The translations under genes were made by a program, and so were the position numbers. Shown one piece after another: positions 16,759 through 24,719 of a DNA stretch of 64,000 nt. The stretch covers positions 1 to 64,000 of the forward strand of contig JBJMQS010000050.1 in the NCBI GenBank assembly GCA_045802605.1, in the 5' to 3' direction. The notes under the pieces were generated by a model. That model made no database searches and was not told where the DNA came from. It was given only the letters and a program-made list of their open reading frames with translations. How positions within the stretch are numbered: position 1 is the first letter of the stretch; each line of letters starts with the position of its first letter. This stretch comes from JBJMQS01 sp045802605 (GTDB lineage Bacteria; Planctomycetota; Planctomycetia; Gemmatales; Gemmataceae).

Positions 16759-17550
16759 TTATTTCTCCGGCTTCAACACCGTCGTCGCTTTGCTCGGCGA
16801 TTGCCCCGGCGGTGCGAGCTTCGCGACGGGGCGCAAGACCTGCCAATCATCGCCACTCGGCTCCTCCGCAACTACCACATGGGGTGTCGCAACTGGGTTC
16901 GCAAAACTCAAATCGCCCCGCGGCTTCGCAGTAAATGGAATGGCCTTGGTCTGAGCGGCTAGCACCGCGAGTACGAGGCTCGCCACTTCCGGATCGTTCG
17001 CCAGCGATCCGCCCTTTGTGTTCTCGACATCGATGACGTCTACGCCGTCATTCGCGCCGAATGACCATGCGCCTTTTTTCTGCACATAGCAGACTTGACC
17101 GACGCCTTCCGGAGCTGAGTACATTTTCGCCGCCCAGCTTGGAGCGCCGATGCCGATGAGTGCTGCGACTTCGACGTCACAGCTATGCAGCTTTTCAGCG
17201 AGTTCATGGGCCGGCTCGATGCCAAAACCTGTACAGACGATGACAACTTGCGAACCAGGCTCGGCCCCCACGCCACGAGCGATCTCTTTTGCGAAATCGC
17301 CCACGTGATACCAGTGTCCATAGAAGGTCTTGGTGAAGCCGGCGTCGTTGAGGGTTTGTCGCATCGGCGAGAGTTGGTCCCAGTCGAACGGATCAAACCC
17401 ATGCAACATCGCGACATACACTTTGTGCCGGCACGGGCAGGGTGTGTCGCGGCACGATTCGATCGCGTCGGGCGGTACCACGCACGCCGCGTGGCTGAGA
17501 CAGCCTGACAGTATCGGCAGGAGCAAAACGATTGCGGATAGGCGACGCAT
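16759..17550 (-). CDS. Lipoprotein with alpha/beta-hydrolase-like core
   Basis: About 263 residues. The start at 17550 is supported by GGAGG 5-6 bases upstream and a lipoprotein signal MRRLSAIVLLLPILSGC (lipobox LSGC). The body has KVYVAMLHGFDPFDWDQL, an N-terminal beta-strand and oxyanion-like HGF that resembles alpha/beta hydrolases, and VVIVCTGFGIEPAHEL in the place of the usual nucleophile elbow, where Ser is replaced (CTGFG). It may therefore be a non-catalytic relative. The C-terminus is Pro/Lys-rich. Probably anchored to an outer or inner membrane leaflet. Function unknown. Confidence 0.65.
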   Translation of the reverse strand: MRRLSAIVLLLPILSGCLSHAACVVPPDAIESCRDTPCPCRHKVYVAMLHGFDPFDWDQLSPMRQTLNDAGFTKTFYGHWYHVGDFAKEIARGVGAEPGSQVVIVCTGFGIEPAHELAEKLHSCDVEVAALIGIGAPSWAAKMYSAPEGVGQVCYVQKKGAWSFGANDGVDVIDVENTKGGSLANDPEVASLVLAVLAAQTKAIPFTAKPRGDLSFANPVATPHVVVAEEPSGDDWQVLRPVAKLAPPGQSPSKATTVLKPEK

Positions 17551-17669
17551 GAAGTCCTCCGCCGCTGGAAAACCGGCAGCATCCTCACAATCGACACAAA
17601 TTAACAACGAGATGGAATGGGAAAACCGGGAATTGACCGGAGGCCGTTAAGTTGGGTAAACCCTGCTGA

Positions 17670-18542
17670 TCAGTGAGAGTCATGTTCCATGCGTCGAACC
17701 AAATCCGACATCTGGCGACGCATTTCGTCACGTTCCAGTTCCACGCGCTGTCCATGGCCGGGGAGCACCCAATCAAACGAGTACTCGGTCAATCGCCGCA
17801 TCGATGCAATCTGCTTGGGCCATGAGTACCAGTTGTAATCGCGGTGGGCATCCAGTTGCTTCGCATGCCGATCCCAGGAAAGGTGATCGCCGGTGAACAA
17901 AAAACGATGCTCGAACAACAAGACGCAATGTCCGGACGTGTGCCCCGGCGTGAAGATCCCGCGGAAGCCCGGCGCCAGCTCTACGTCATCCTCAGTATCG
18001 AGAACAACCTCCGCACTCGGCTGCGATGAAAGTTCTTTTCGATGGATGTACCGCTTTGCGCCGAAGTGCTTGGCAAATTGCTCGGCATCGGCCACGTCAT
18101 CGCGGTGCGTCAAAAAGATATGTGAGATTCCCCCCAGTGTTTCCAACCGGCGAACAAGATGCGTCTGGAACTTCGGGGAGTCGATCAGCCAGTTGCCGGA
18201 GTCATGGCGGATGAAATAGCTGTTACCGCCGTAAGTCTTCGGCGAGTTGTAGCCGCAATAAAATACCGCACCTTCGACCGGCAACGGAAAGTCATCCATC
18301 ACGGCTTGCGGCCGATCACCGCCGCGCGAACCGATCGAGCCGGTCGGGCACGAGACGAGCGCTTGCAGTGCGACGCGGCGTTCGCCAACAGTCATGGGTT
18401 GCCGATGCACGTACGCATAGTCACCGGCCTCTGCAAAGACTTGTGGCGCAATTTGTCGGCACGTGTCGCAGTCGATGCAAGTCTCATCGACGAAAAAATC
18501 GCCGGCGACGTTCTCGGGCACACGTTTGTCAAAGTTGGCCAT
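17670..18542 (-). CDS. Ferredoxin fused to an MBL-fold metallohydrolase
   Basis: A 290-residue protein. Residues about 10-75 are a short ferredoxin: FVDETCIDCDTCRQIAPQVF and SCPTGSIGS, three close cysteines and a distant CP, the 4Fe-4S arrangement. Residues 90-285 are a metallo-beta-lactamase fold: GNSYFIRHDSGNWLIDSP, the metal motif variant THRDDVADAEQF (instead of HxHxDH), FTPGHTSGHCVLLFE, FTGDHLSW and VLPGHGQRV. The beta-lactamase-like half lacks the first HxH histidine pair, yet H-D-D and GH motifs remain. A hydrolase or oxidoreductase role is open. It runs with the same strand as the flanking genes 18571-20316 and 16759-17550. Confidence 0.85.
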   Translation of the reverse strand: MANFDKRVPENVAGDFFVDETCIDCDTCRQIAPQVFAEAGDYAYVHRQPMTVGERRVALQALVSCPTGSIGSRGGDRPQAVMDDFPLPVEGAVFYCGYNSPKTYGGNSYFIRHDSGNWLIDSPKFQTHLVRRLETLGGISHIFLTHRDDVADAEQFAKHFGAKRYIHRKELSSQPSAEVVLDTEDDVELAPGFRGIFTPGHTSGHCVLLFEHRFLFTGDHLSWDRHAKQLDAHRDYNWYSWPKQIASMRRLTEYSFDWVLPGHGQRVELERDEMRRQMSDLVRRMEHDSH

Positions 18543-18570
18543 GACACTGGCATTCTACCCAGGCGAGCAA

Positions 18571-20316
18571 TCAATTCTTCGCTTCGCCGCCAGTCTTCGG
18601 GTCGATCTTCAGCTTCAATTGCTCGTTCGCATCAACATAGAAAATGAACCCGTTCAACATTTCTTGGGCGGTCTGGTCGCCATCAAGCACCGTTGCCTTG
18701 GGGTCGGGGTTGAATGGATTGAATGGCGAGTTGTCGTAATGGGCGACGCATTCCAGCTTTGTTCCCTTTGGCAACTTCTTGGCACCGAACTCCCAACGAT
18801 AGGCATGCTGCCAGGCAAAGCTGTAGTTGGGCACCGTTAACAGATCTTCTGTCTTGCCATCAGGCGTGTGCGCCAGAAATGTCATATCCCGCCCGCGGAC
18901 GTGCATGTGTGCGAACATACCCACGCCGATGGCGTCGCACGGCAGCGTACGGCTCGCAGCCACGCGATGGGCCGGCGCCCCAGGCGGAATCGCATATCGT
19001 GTCGTCGCCACGTACGACAATTTAAGTTGCTGCTGCACATCGACCCGTGGATAGCGGAAGCCCACGCTAATCCGGCATTTCTCCGGTTTGCCGGTCGTGA
19101 TGTAGTGGATCTGCAAAATCAAAATCGCACCGGCCGGAATTTTCACCGCCACGCCTGCGGGAAGAGTCAGCGCTTCGCCGCCGGGCACCGCGCCGGTGAT
19201 GAAGTTCTGCACGCTGAACTTCTCGCCGATCTTGGCGAACGCCATGTTGCAATGGTGAAGCACTCGGCGATTGTCCGGCTTGATCTCGACGCCATCGACC
19301 CACGTGTCGTGCGTGAAAACAAACGGCAAGATCGCATACTTGTACGCCACGTCGCCGGAGTCCGGCAACTCGTGCTCTTGTGCCTTGAGTACCATATCTG
19401 GCGTTCCAATTCGCCATTCCGGCGCGGCGGGCAATGGTGCGAGCACTTTCGTCAGATCGCCAACGGGCCTGTCCGACTTCAGCCAAGCTAGAAGCGTGGA
19501 CTTTTCCTCAGATGACAGTCCTCGGCGATTGTTGAACTCCTGATGTTCTGGTGCCCCATACCACGGCGGCATCGAGCCATCGCGGACGACATCGGCGATT
19601 GCCTTGGCCCGTGCGTTGACCTGTGTGTAATCGACTAAGGAAAATGGCGCTACGGTGTTTGGCCGGTGACATTCCTGGCAATGTTTGTGCAGAATCGGCG
19701 CGACATGCTCGGCAAAGGTCAACGTCTTGTCGGCCATTGCTTTCGTTGGCTGCGTGATCGGACAGCCTTCCGCGACCGTGATTGGCTGGGCCACTTGCTT
19801 GCCGGCCAAAGCCGCATCAATCGCTTCGCGCAAATCCTGCCGCGTCGGCTTCGGTCGAGTGCCGCCGGGATAATACTGATCGTCAATGCGACCCCGATAG
19901 CGCAGCTTATGATCGCTGTCGAGCACCGCGACCTCCGGCGTTCGCGTCACGCCGAGTGCCGTCGCACAAGCCGCGTCGTAATCCTTCCCACAAGGGAAAG
20001 CGATGTCGTGCTTGACCGCAAATGACGCGAGGGCGGCGATCGAATCTTCCGCACCGGGAAATAATGCGACGAAGCGGACGCCCTTGTCGCGGAACTCGGT
20101 CTCTAGTTTCTTGAGTTCCGGCACATACCGCGCAGCCACAGGGCAGCCCGTGTCCATGAAGACAAACACCACTGCCTTGCCGGGCAAATCTTCCAGCGAC
20201 CGCGTGAGATAATGGATGTCTCTAAATTTGATGTCGGCGACTTTATCGCTTAACTTAACTTCCGCCGCCGTCGCGGAATGGACGAGACACAGGCTGACAA
20301 GAGCGATTCGCCACAT
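18571..20316 (-). CDS. Fused redoxin / cytochrome c / copper type II monooxygenase
   Basis: About 581 residues with a signal peptide (MWRIALVSLCLVHSATAA). The ATG at 20316 is preferred because the upstream codon at 20358 lies in a repeat. Residues 25-185 are a redoxin domain (FMDTGCPVAARYVPEL, Cys58; TRTPEVAVLDSD; RYRGRIDD; GCPI). A heme c motif CQECH follows at 213-217. Residues about 310-560 carry PHM/DBH-type copper ligands: His-His 354-355, His404, His-x-His 470/472 and Met553. The same modules are two separate genes at 4145 and 4795, which supports a shared pathway. It is probably periplasmic. The substrate is unknown. Confidence 0.85.
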   Translation of the reverse strand: MWRIALVSLCLVHSATAAEVKLSDKVADIKFRDIHYLTRSLEDLPGKAVVFVFMDTGCPVAARYVPELKKLETEFRDKGVRFVALFPGAEDSIAALASFAVKHDIAFPCGKDYDAACATALGVTRTPEVAVLDSDHKLRYRGRIDDQYYPGGTRPKPTRQDLREAIDAALAGKQVAQPITVAEGCPITQPTKAMADKTLTFAEHVAPILHKHCQECHRPNTVAPFSLVDYTQVNARAKAIADVVRDGSMPPWYGAPEHQEFNNRRGLSSEEKSTLLAWLKSDRPVGDLTKVLAPLPAAPEWRIGTPDMVLKAQEHELPDSGDVAYKYAILPFVFTHDTWVDGVEIKPDNRRVLHHCNMAFAKIGEKFSVQNFITGAVPGGEALTLPAGVAVKIPAGAILILQIHYITTGKPEKCRISVGFRYPRVDVQQQLKLSYVATTRYAIPPGAPAHRVAASRTLPCDAIGVGMFAHMHVRGRDMTFLAHTPDGKTEDLLTVPNYSFAWQHAYRWEFGAKKLPKGTKLECVAHYDNSPFNPFNPDPKATVLDGDQTAQEMLNGFIFYVDANEQLKLKIDPKTGGEAKN

Positions 20317-20320
20317 AAGA

Positions 20321-20414
20321 GTTAACCGCAGAGAGGTGAGCACGTGGAGAAAAACCACGACTTCATTGTATTGCCCTTGTTTTCCTCTGCGTACTCGGCG
20401 TCTCTGCGGTTAAC
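20321..20414. repeat. Palindromic repeat element, second copy
   Basis: GTTAACCGCAGAG (20321-20333) and CTCTGCGGTTAAC (20402-20414) are perfect inverted ends of a 94-base element. The right end includes CTCTGCGTACTC, also seen in the element at 1-80. The inner part is diverged (about 68 bases). It sits in the divergent intergenic region between the fused redoxin gene and trxB and therefore overlaps any promoters there. Confidence 0.8.
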
Positions 20415-20484
20415 TCTGTAAGAAACTCTCGGACCATCCGTACACTATTTTGAAGGTCATCCTGAACTAGCCACTGGACTCTCC

Positions 20485-21549
20485 ATGCTTGAAAAAGTTG
20501 TCATCATCGGCTCCGGCCCCGCCGGCTGGACCGCGGCGCTCTATGCCGCCCGTGCGAATCTGCAACCGCTGGTCTACGAAGGGGCCGTCACTGAAGAAAA
20601 TCGCATCAAAGGCACGACGCCGCTGGGTCAGCTCAATCTCACAACAGAGGTCGAGAACTTCCCAAGTTGGCCGAACGGCGATACCCGCGCTTACCTGAAG
20701 TCAGCTTTGCCCGAGGATCGCGTGCCGTACTGGGTGCAAGCCGACAAACCGGCGCCGAGCCACGGCATCAACGGGCCGGAGTTGATGGAGCTGATGCGGC
20801 AGCAGGCAATCAACTTCGGCACGCGGGTGATCACAGATGACATCGTGCGGGTCGATTTCTCGCGCACGCCGCACATTCTCTATCCGCTTTCGGGTGAAGA
20901 ACCAGTCCGAGCCCACACCGTCATCATCGCCACCGGGGCCCGGGCCAATTACCTCGGTCTACCAAGCGAAGATAAATTCAAGAACCGTGGGGTGACCGCT
21001 TGCGCCGTGTGTGACGGCGCCTTGCCGCGCTTCCGCAATCAACCGCTCGTCGTCGTCGGCGGCGGCGACACGGCCGTTGAGGAAGCGAGTTATCTCACCA
21101 AGTTCGCCAAGATCGTGCACCTGGTTCTACGCCGCGATCAATTCCGTGCCTCGAAAATCATGACCCAGCGGGCACTCGACAATCCGAAGATCAACGTGAA
21201 GTACAATCGCGTTGTCGATGAAGTGCTCGGTGAGGAGAAAGCCGGCGTTACCGGAGTTCGGTTGAAGGATCCACGTGATGGCTCGGCCGAAAATGTGCAA
21301 GCCACAGGGCTATTCCTTGCCATCGGCCACACGCCCAACGTGGATTTCCTAGGCGGGCAGGTCGAGCTGACCGACAAAGGCTACATTCGTTGGACCACCC
21401 CGCAGCGGACTTACACGAGTGTCGATGGTGTCTTCGCCGCCGGCGACGTGGGCGACGACTATTACCGCCAAGCCTGCACCGCCGCTGGCTCGGGCTGCAT
21501 GGCCGCTTTGGATGCCGAGCGTTGGCTTGCTGGGCATGACATTCATTAA
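20485..21549 (+). CDS. trxB: Thioredoxin-disulfide reductase
   Basis: A 354-residue NADPH:thioredoxin reductase. FAD binding VVIIGSGPAGWTAALYAARA (residues 5-24), redox pair CAVC (173-176) followed by DGALP, NADPH site VVVGGGDTAVEEASYLT, and the closing AAGDVGDDYYRQACTAAGSGCMAALDAERWL are typical. It is longer than E. coli TrxB (about 320) because of extra residues after GQLNLTTEVENFPSWPNG: RAYLKSALPEDRVPYWVQADKPAPS. It may keep the redoxin-type lipoproteins and periplasmic thiol proteins of the neighbourhood supplied through thioredoxin. It is divergent from the fused redoxin gene. Confidence 0.94.
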   Translation: MLEKVVIIGSGPAGWTAALYAARANLQPLVYEGAVTEENRIKGTTPLGQLNLTTEVENFPSWPNGDTRAYLKSALPEDRVPYWVQADKPAPSHGINGPELMELMRQQAINFGTRVITDDIVRVDFSRTPHILYPLSGEEPVRAHTVIIATGARANYLGLPSEDKFKNRGVTACAVCDGALPRFRNQPLVVVGGGDTAVEEASYLTKFAKIVHLVLRRDQFRASKIMTQRALDNPKINVKYNRVVDEVLGEEKAGVTGVRLKDPRDGSAENVQATGLFLAIGHTPNVDFLGGQVELTDKGYIRWTTPQRTYTSVDGVFAAGDVGDDYYRQACTAAGSGCMAALDAERWLAGHDIH

Positions 21550-21591
21550 GAGGGCCGGGACGCTCACGCAACTTCGCACGGTTTAACTCAA

Positions 21592-22509
21592 ATGTTGATC
21601 CAAGAAGCTGCCATCTGGCGACCCACTCGCTCCGGTGTCGTCGCCGAGTTGGAGCCGTTCGCCGCTGCATGCGAACATCGCCGCTCGCACCGCATCGTCC
21701 ATCCCATCGATGATTTCCTGTTCGACTATTACTCGCTTCGCCCCTCCCAACTTCGCCGCTGGTCGCCTGGCCCCGGTGTATTGCTACTCGACGCGTCGCC
21801 GGAGGAACTCGACCACGGCCGAATGTTCATTTTCATCGATGGCGTATTGAGGCTACCGCCCTACCCTGAACGACGCCGCACATTTTTGAATTGGCTCATT
21901 CGCTACCTTGAAGCGGTCGCTTCCCGACCGATGGCCCTCGGCTGTTTCGGAATGCACGAATGGGCCATGGTCTATCGCACGAATGACGTTCGCCACTCCG
22001 CGACGCCCCTTCGACTGTCATCCGAGGAAATTGCCGCCGTGGTGGAATCGAGCGAGTTGCGGTGTACGCATTTCGATGCGTTCCGATTTTTCACACCCGC
22101 AGCGGCTCCGCGCAACCGCATCGCACTGTCGCGGGCCGCCACGACAGAGCATGATCAGCCTGGCTGCGTGCATGTGACGATGGATCTGGTTCGTTACGCA
22201 ATGAAGCTCGCGCCCTGGTGCCCGACGCGATTGTTCGCCGACTGTTTTCATCTCGCCCGAGCGGCCAGAATTGTGGACATGCGTGCCAGCCCGTATGATC
22301 TAACCGCTTACGGTTTGGAACCAATTCACATCGAAACCCGTGATGGCCGCGACGAATATGCCGCTGCCCAGCGAGAATTGGCCGCGAAAGCCGAACCTTT
22401 GCGGCAGCGCCTGCTGTCCTTATTGCGGGAATTAGCGAGCCCGTCGGCCCTGGCATGCAGTACGGATGCTCGCCCTTGCTTGACCGATTCTGCCGCAAAT
22501 CTAGGATGA
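21592..22509 (+). CDS. Conserved hypothetical (relative of proteins labelled 3-methyladenine DNA glycosylase)
   Basis: A 305-residue soluble protein. The strings VHPIDDFLFDYYSLRPSQLRRWSPGPGVLL and ALGCFGMHEWAMVY resemble a conserved family in actinobacteria and planctomycetes whose members are often called 3-methyladenine DNA glycosylase. I see no helix-hairpin-helix or catalytic Asp context that would support glycosylase activity, so the label should be treated with doubt. Later segments (VTMDLVRYAMKLAPW, MRASPYDLTAYGLEPIHIET) suggest a nucleotide- or metal-dependent enzyme. It starts 42 bases after trxB and is followed by tRNA-Lys. Confidence 0.7.
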   Translation: MLIQEAAIWRPTRSGVVAELEPFAAACEHRRSHRIVHPIDDFLFDYYSLRPSQLRRWSPGPGVLLLDASPEELDHGRMFIFIDGVLRLPPYPERRRTFLNWLIRYLEAVASRPMALGCFGMHEWAMVYRTNDVRHSATPLRLSSEEIAAVVESSELRCTHFDAFRFFTPAAAPRNRIALSRAATTEHDQPGCVHVTMDLVRYAMKLAPWCPTRLFADCFHLARAARIVDMRASPYDLTAYGLEPIHIETRDGRDEYAAAQRELAAKAEPLRQRLLSLLRELASPSALACSTDARPCLTDSAANLG

Positions 22510-22519
22510 ATAGGCTCAA

Positions 22520-22592
22520 GCGCCTGTAGCTCAGTTGGTAGAGCATCGGACTTTTAATCCGGTGGTCGTGGGTTCGAGTCCCACCGGGCGCA
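22520..22592 (+). tRNA. tRNA-Lys (anticodon TTT)
   Basis: A 73-base cloverleaf. The acceptor GCGCCTG pairs with CGGGCGC (one G-T), the D-arm is in GTAGCTCAGTTGGTAGAGC, the anticodon stem TCGGA/TCCGG encloses CTTTTAA (anticodon TTT), and the T-arm holds GTGGGTTCGAGTCCCAC. The discriminator base is A at 22592 and CCA is not encoded. Confidence 0.97.
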
Positions 22593-22618
22593 TTTGTGAG
22601 ATTGTCTCGCCGGCTTGG

Positions 22619-24370
22619 CTAAACCAACTCGCGCACTTTTTCTTTCAGCACATTCTTGATGATGTCCGAACGCTGGACATCGCCTCGGAGCATGGCCTCG
22701 GCGAAATGCCACGCTTGCCGCATGGTGGCGTGGCCGGGCATGGGTGGTTCATTCGCATCGACCACCGCCTCCACCAGCGCGGGCCCATCGGTGGCGAATG
22801 CCTCGTGCAAGACGGTTTCGAGTTGAGCGGGTTCAATCACAGTAAAGCCGGCGATGCCGCAAGCCTGGGCGACCATCGCGAAGTCGATGGGTTGCAGCTC
22901 GACGCCAAACTCTGGGTTGCCGTTGAATGCGATCTGCTCCCACTTGATCTGCCCCAGACTGTTGTTCTTCATTACGACAACTTTGACGGGCAAACGGTAT
23001 TTCGCCACGGTCGCCAACTCGCCCATCAGCATCGTTAAGCCGCCATCACCTACGATGGCCACCACTTGTCGGCCGGGGTAAGCGATCGCGGCGCCAATCG
23101 CGTAAGGCAACGCATTCGCCATTGTGGCCAGCAACCCGGAGGCCGAAAACATCATGCCCGCGCGGATACGAATATGTCGGGCCGTCCACAGAGTCACCGT
23201 GCCGCAATCCACAGCGATAATTGCGTCATCAGTCAGGAATTGATTCAACGTATGCGGAACCACCTGGGGCTTCATGGGGAGATCAGTCCGGCTGCCTCGC
23301 TGATCCATTAGCTGATCCCAATCCCGTTTGTCTTTTTGTGCCGACTCCAAAAAGCTCCGATCCGTTTTGCGTTCGAGCAAGGGCAACAGAGCGGTCAACA
23401 CTCGGCCGCAGTCGCCGACCAAGCCGAGTTCGGTGGGATAGCGCAGACCGATTCGGGAACCATCGATGTCGATCTGGATACATCGGGCTTGTTCGGCCTT
23501 GGGGTAGAATTCCAGGTACGGAAAGTTGCTGCCAACAATGATCAATGTGTCGCAGGCGCGCATTGCATCTTGCGACGGGGCAGTGCCGAGAAGCCCAATT
23601 CCGCCGGTCGTGTAAGGGCTGTCGTCGGGAATGACGGCCTTGCCGAGGAGCGCCTTCATGATCGGCCCGCCGACGACCTCCGCCAGTTGCTCTAATTGGG
23701 CGGCGGCACCCAGACAACCTCGGCCTGCTAAGATTGCGACCTTCGAGCCTCGATTGATGATGTCCGCTGCTTGCCGGAGTTGTTCGGAAGTGGGTAACAA
23801 CGCGCCGTCGCCAAAGACCACGCCGCTATGCTGCGGAATATTCTCGGCGGTGCGGTTACGGTCGTTAGCCGGTTGATCCTGAATGTCTTTGGGAATGGTG
23901 ATGTGGGTCACAGTGCGCCGGCTAAGTGACGTCCGAATGGCTTCATCAACCACGTTGACCAGATGGCTGGGACCCATGACGCGCTCGTTGTACGCGGCGA
24001 CATCCGTGAACACTTTGACGAGATCCAGATCTTGCTGCTGTTGGGTGCCACTGAGGTCATGGAAAGTGTGGCCGGTAATGGCGAGCACCGGCTGCCCGTC
24101 ATATTTCGCGTCGTACAAACCATTGAGCAGGTGAATACCGCCCGGCCCGGAGGTGGCGAGACATACACCTAATCGACCCGTGTATTTCGCATAGCCACAG
24201 GCGGCGAAAGCGGCAGCCTCCTCATGACGCACCTGGATCAGGCGGATCTTGTCCTGGCGAGTGCGTAACGCTTCGAAGATGCCGTTAACTCCGTCACCGG
24301 GGAAGCCGAAAATCGTATCGACTCCCCACGCCAACAACCGGTCCACCATCACGTCCGCTGTGGTTGCCAT
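22619..24370 (-). CDS. Thiamine pyrophosphate-dependent enzyme, pyruvate oxidase type
   Basis: About 583 residues. The start is the ATG at 24370 with AGGAGC 9 bases upstream; a TTG at 24388 is an alternative. Three TPP-enzyme domains are present: N-terminal Pyr domain (FGFPGDGVNGIFEAL, RHEEAAAFAACGYAKYTG with the catalytic Glu, SGPGGIHLLNGLYDA), the central domain, and the PP domain with GDGGLTMLMGELATVAKY through MKNNSLG, the GDG-x-N thiamine motif. The order and GTQQQQDLDLVKVF resemble PoxB-like pyruvate oxidases more than acetolactate synthases. The product would be acetate or acetyl phosphate; the electron acceptor is not certain. It ends 27 bases from tRNA-Lys. Confidence 0.85.
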   Translation of the reverse strand: MATTADVMVDRLLAWGVDTIFGFPGDGVNGIFEALRTRQDKIRLIQVRHEEAAAFAACGYAKYTGRLGVCLATSGPGGIHLLNGLYDAKYDGQPVLAITGHTFHDLSGTQQQQDLDLVKVFTDVAAYNERVMGPSHLVNVVDEAIRTSLSRRTVTHITIPKDIQDQPANDRNRTAENIPQHSGVVFGDGALLPTSEQLRQAADIINRGSKVAILAGRGCLGAAAQLEQLAEVVGGPIMKALLGKAVIPDDSPYTTGGIGLLGTAPSQDAMRACDTLIIVGSNFPYLEFYPKAEQARCIQIDIDGSRIGLRYPTELGLVGDCGRVLTALLPLLERKTDRSFLESAQKDKRDWDQLMDQRGSRTDLPMKPQVVPHTLNQFLTDDAIIAVDCGTVTLWTARHIRIRAGMMFSASGLLATMANALPYAIGAAIAYPGRQVVAIVGDGGLTMLMGELATVAKYRLPVKVVVMKNNSLGQIKWEQIAFNGNPEFGVELQPIDFAMVAQACGIAGFTVIEPAQLETVLHEAFATDGPALVEAVVDANEPPMPGHATMRQAWHFAEAMLRGDVQRSDIIKNVLKEKVRELV

Positions 24371-24719
24371 CACGCTTGCTCCTGTCAAATACTTTGGTCA
24401 TCGCAATTCTCACGCGAAAGCTCCGGACTCTAACGACTGACTGGTAGTTACATCCGTAGTCGCGTCGCGTGCCTTGGGTGAACAACCTCGGAGTTGTCGC
24501 CGTTACGGTTCGGGCTGCGTACGCGCTTCTGCGACTTACCGTCCGCGGATCCTCGAACCGCCGACTATTTGTGCGGGGCCCTTTCATAGTCCGGCTCGCA
24601 AGTGCAATGCCATTGATTCGCCCATTAGAGCCTATGTGCGTCATCGACTATTGGAACAATTTGAGTTGCAAACGGTGCGCGGTTTGCCCCAGCTAAATCC
24701 CGCCGGGATGGAGCGCGTA
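24371..24719. other. Intergenic region between divergent genes
   Basis: About 350 bases between the divergent pyruvate-oxidase-type gene and the RND operon. I see no gene, no strong hairpin and no convincing pair of promoter boxes in it. It should contain both promoters and possibly the operator of the efflux operon. No regulator gene is adjacent. Confidence 0.5.

Noticed and set aside
20317..20358. Upstream start for the fused redoxin protein
   Set aside because: It lies in the palindromic repeat; the signal peptide begins at 20316.
24474..24719. N-terminal extension of the RND adaptor
   Set aside because: It lacks any signal sequence; the lipoprotein signal begins at the ATG at 24720.
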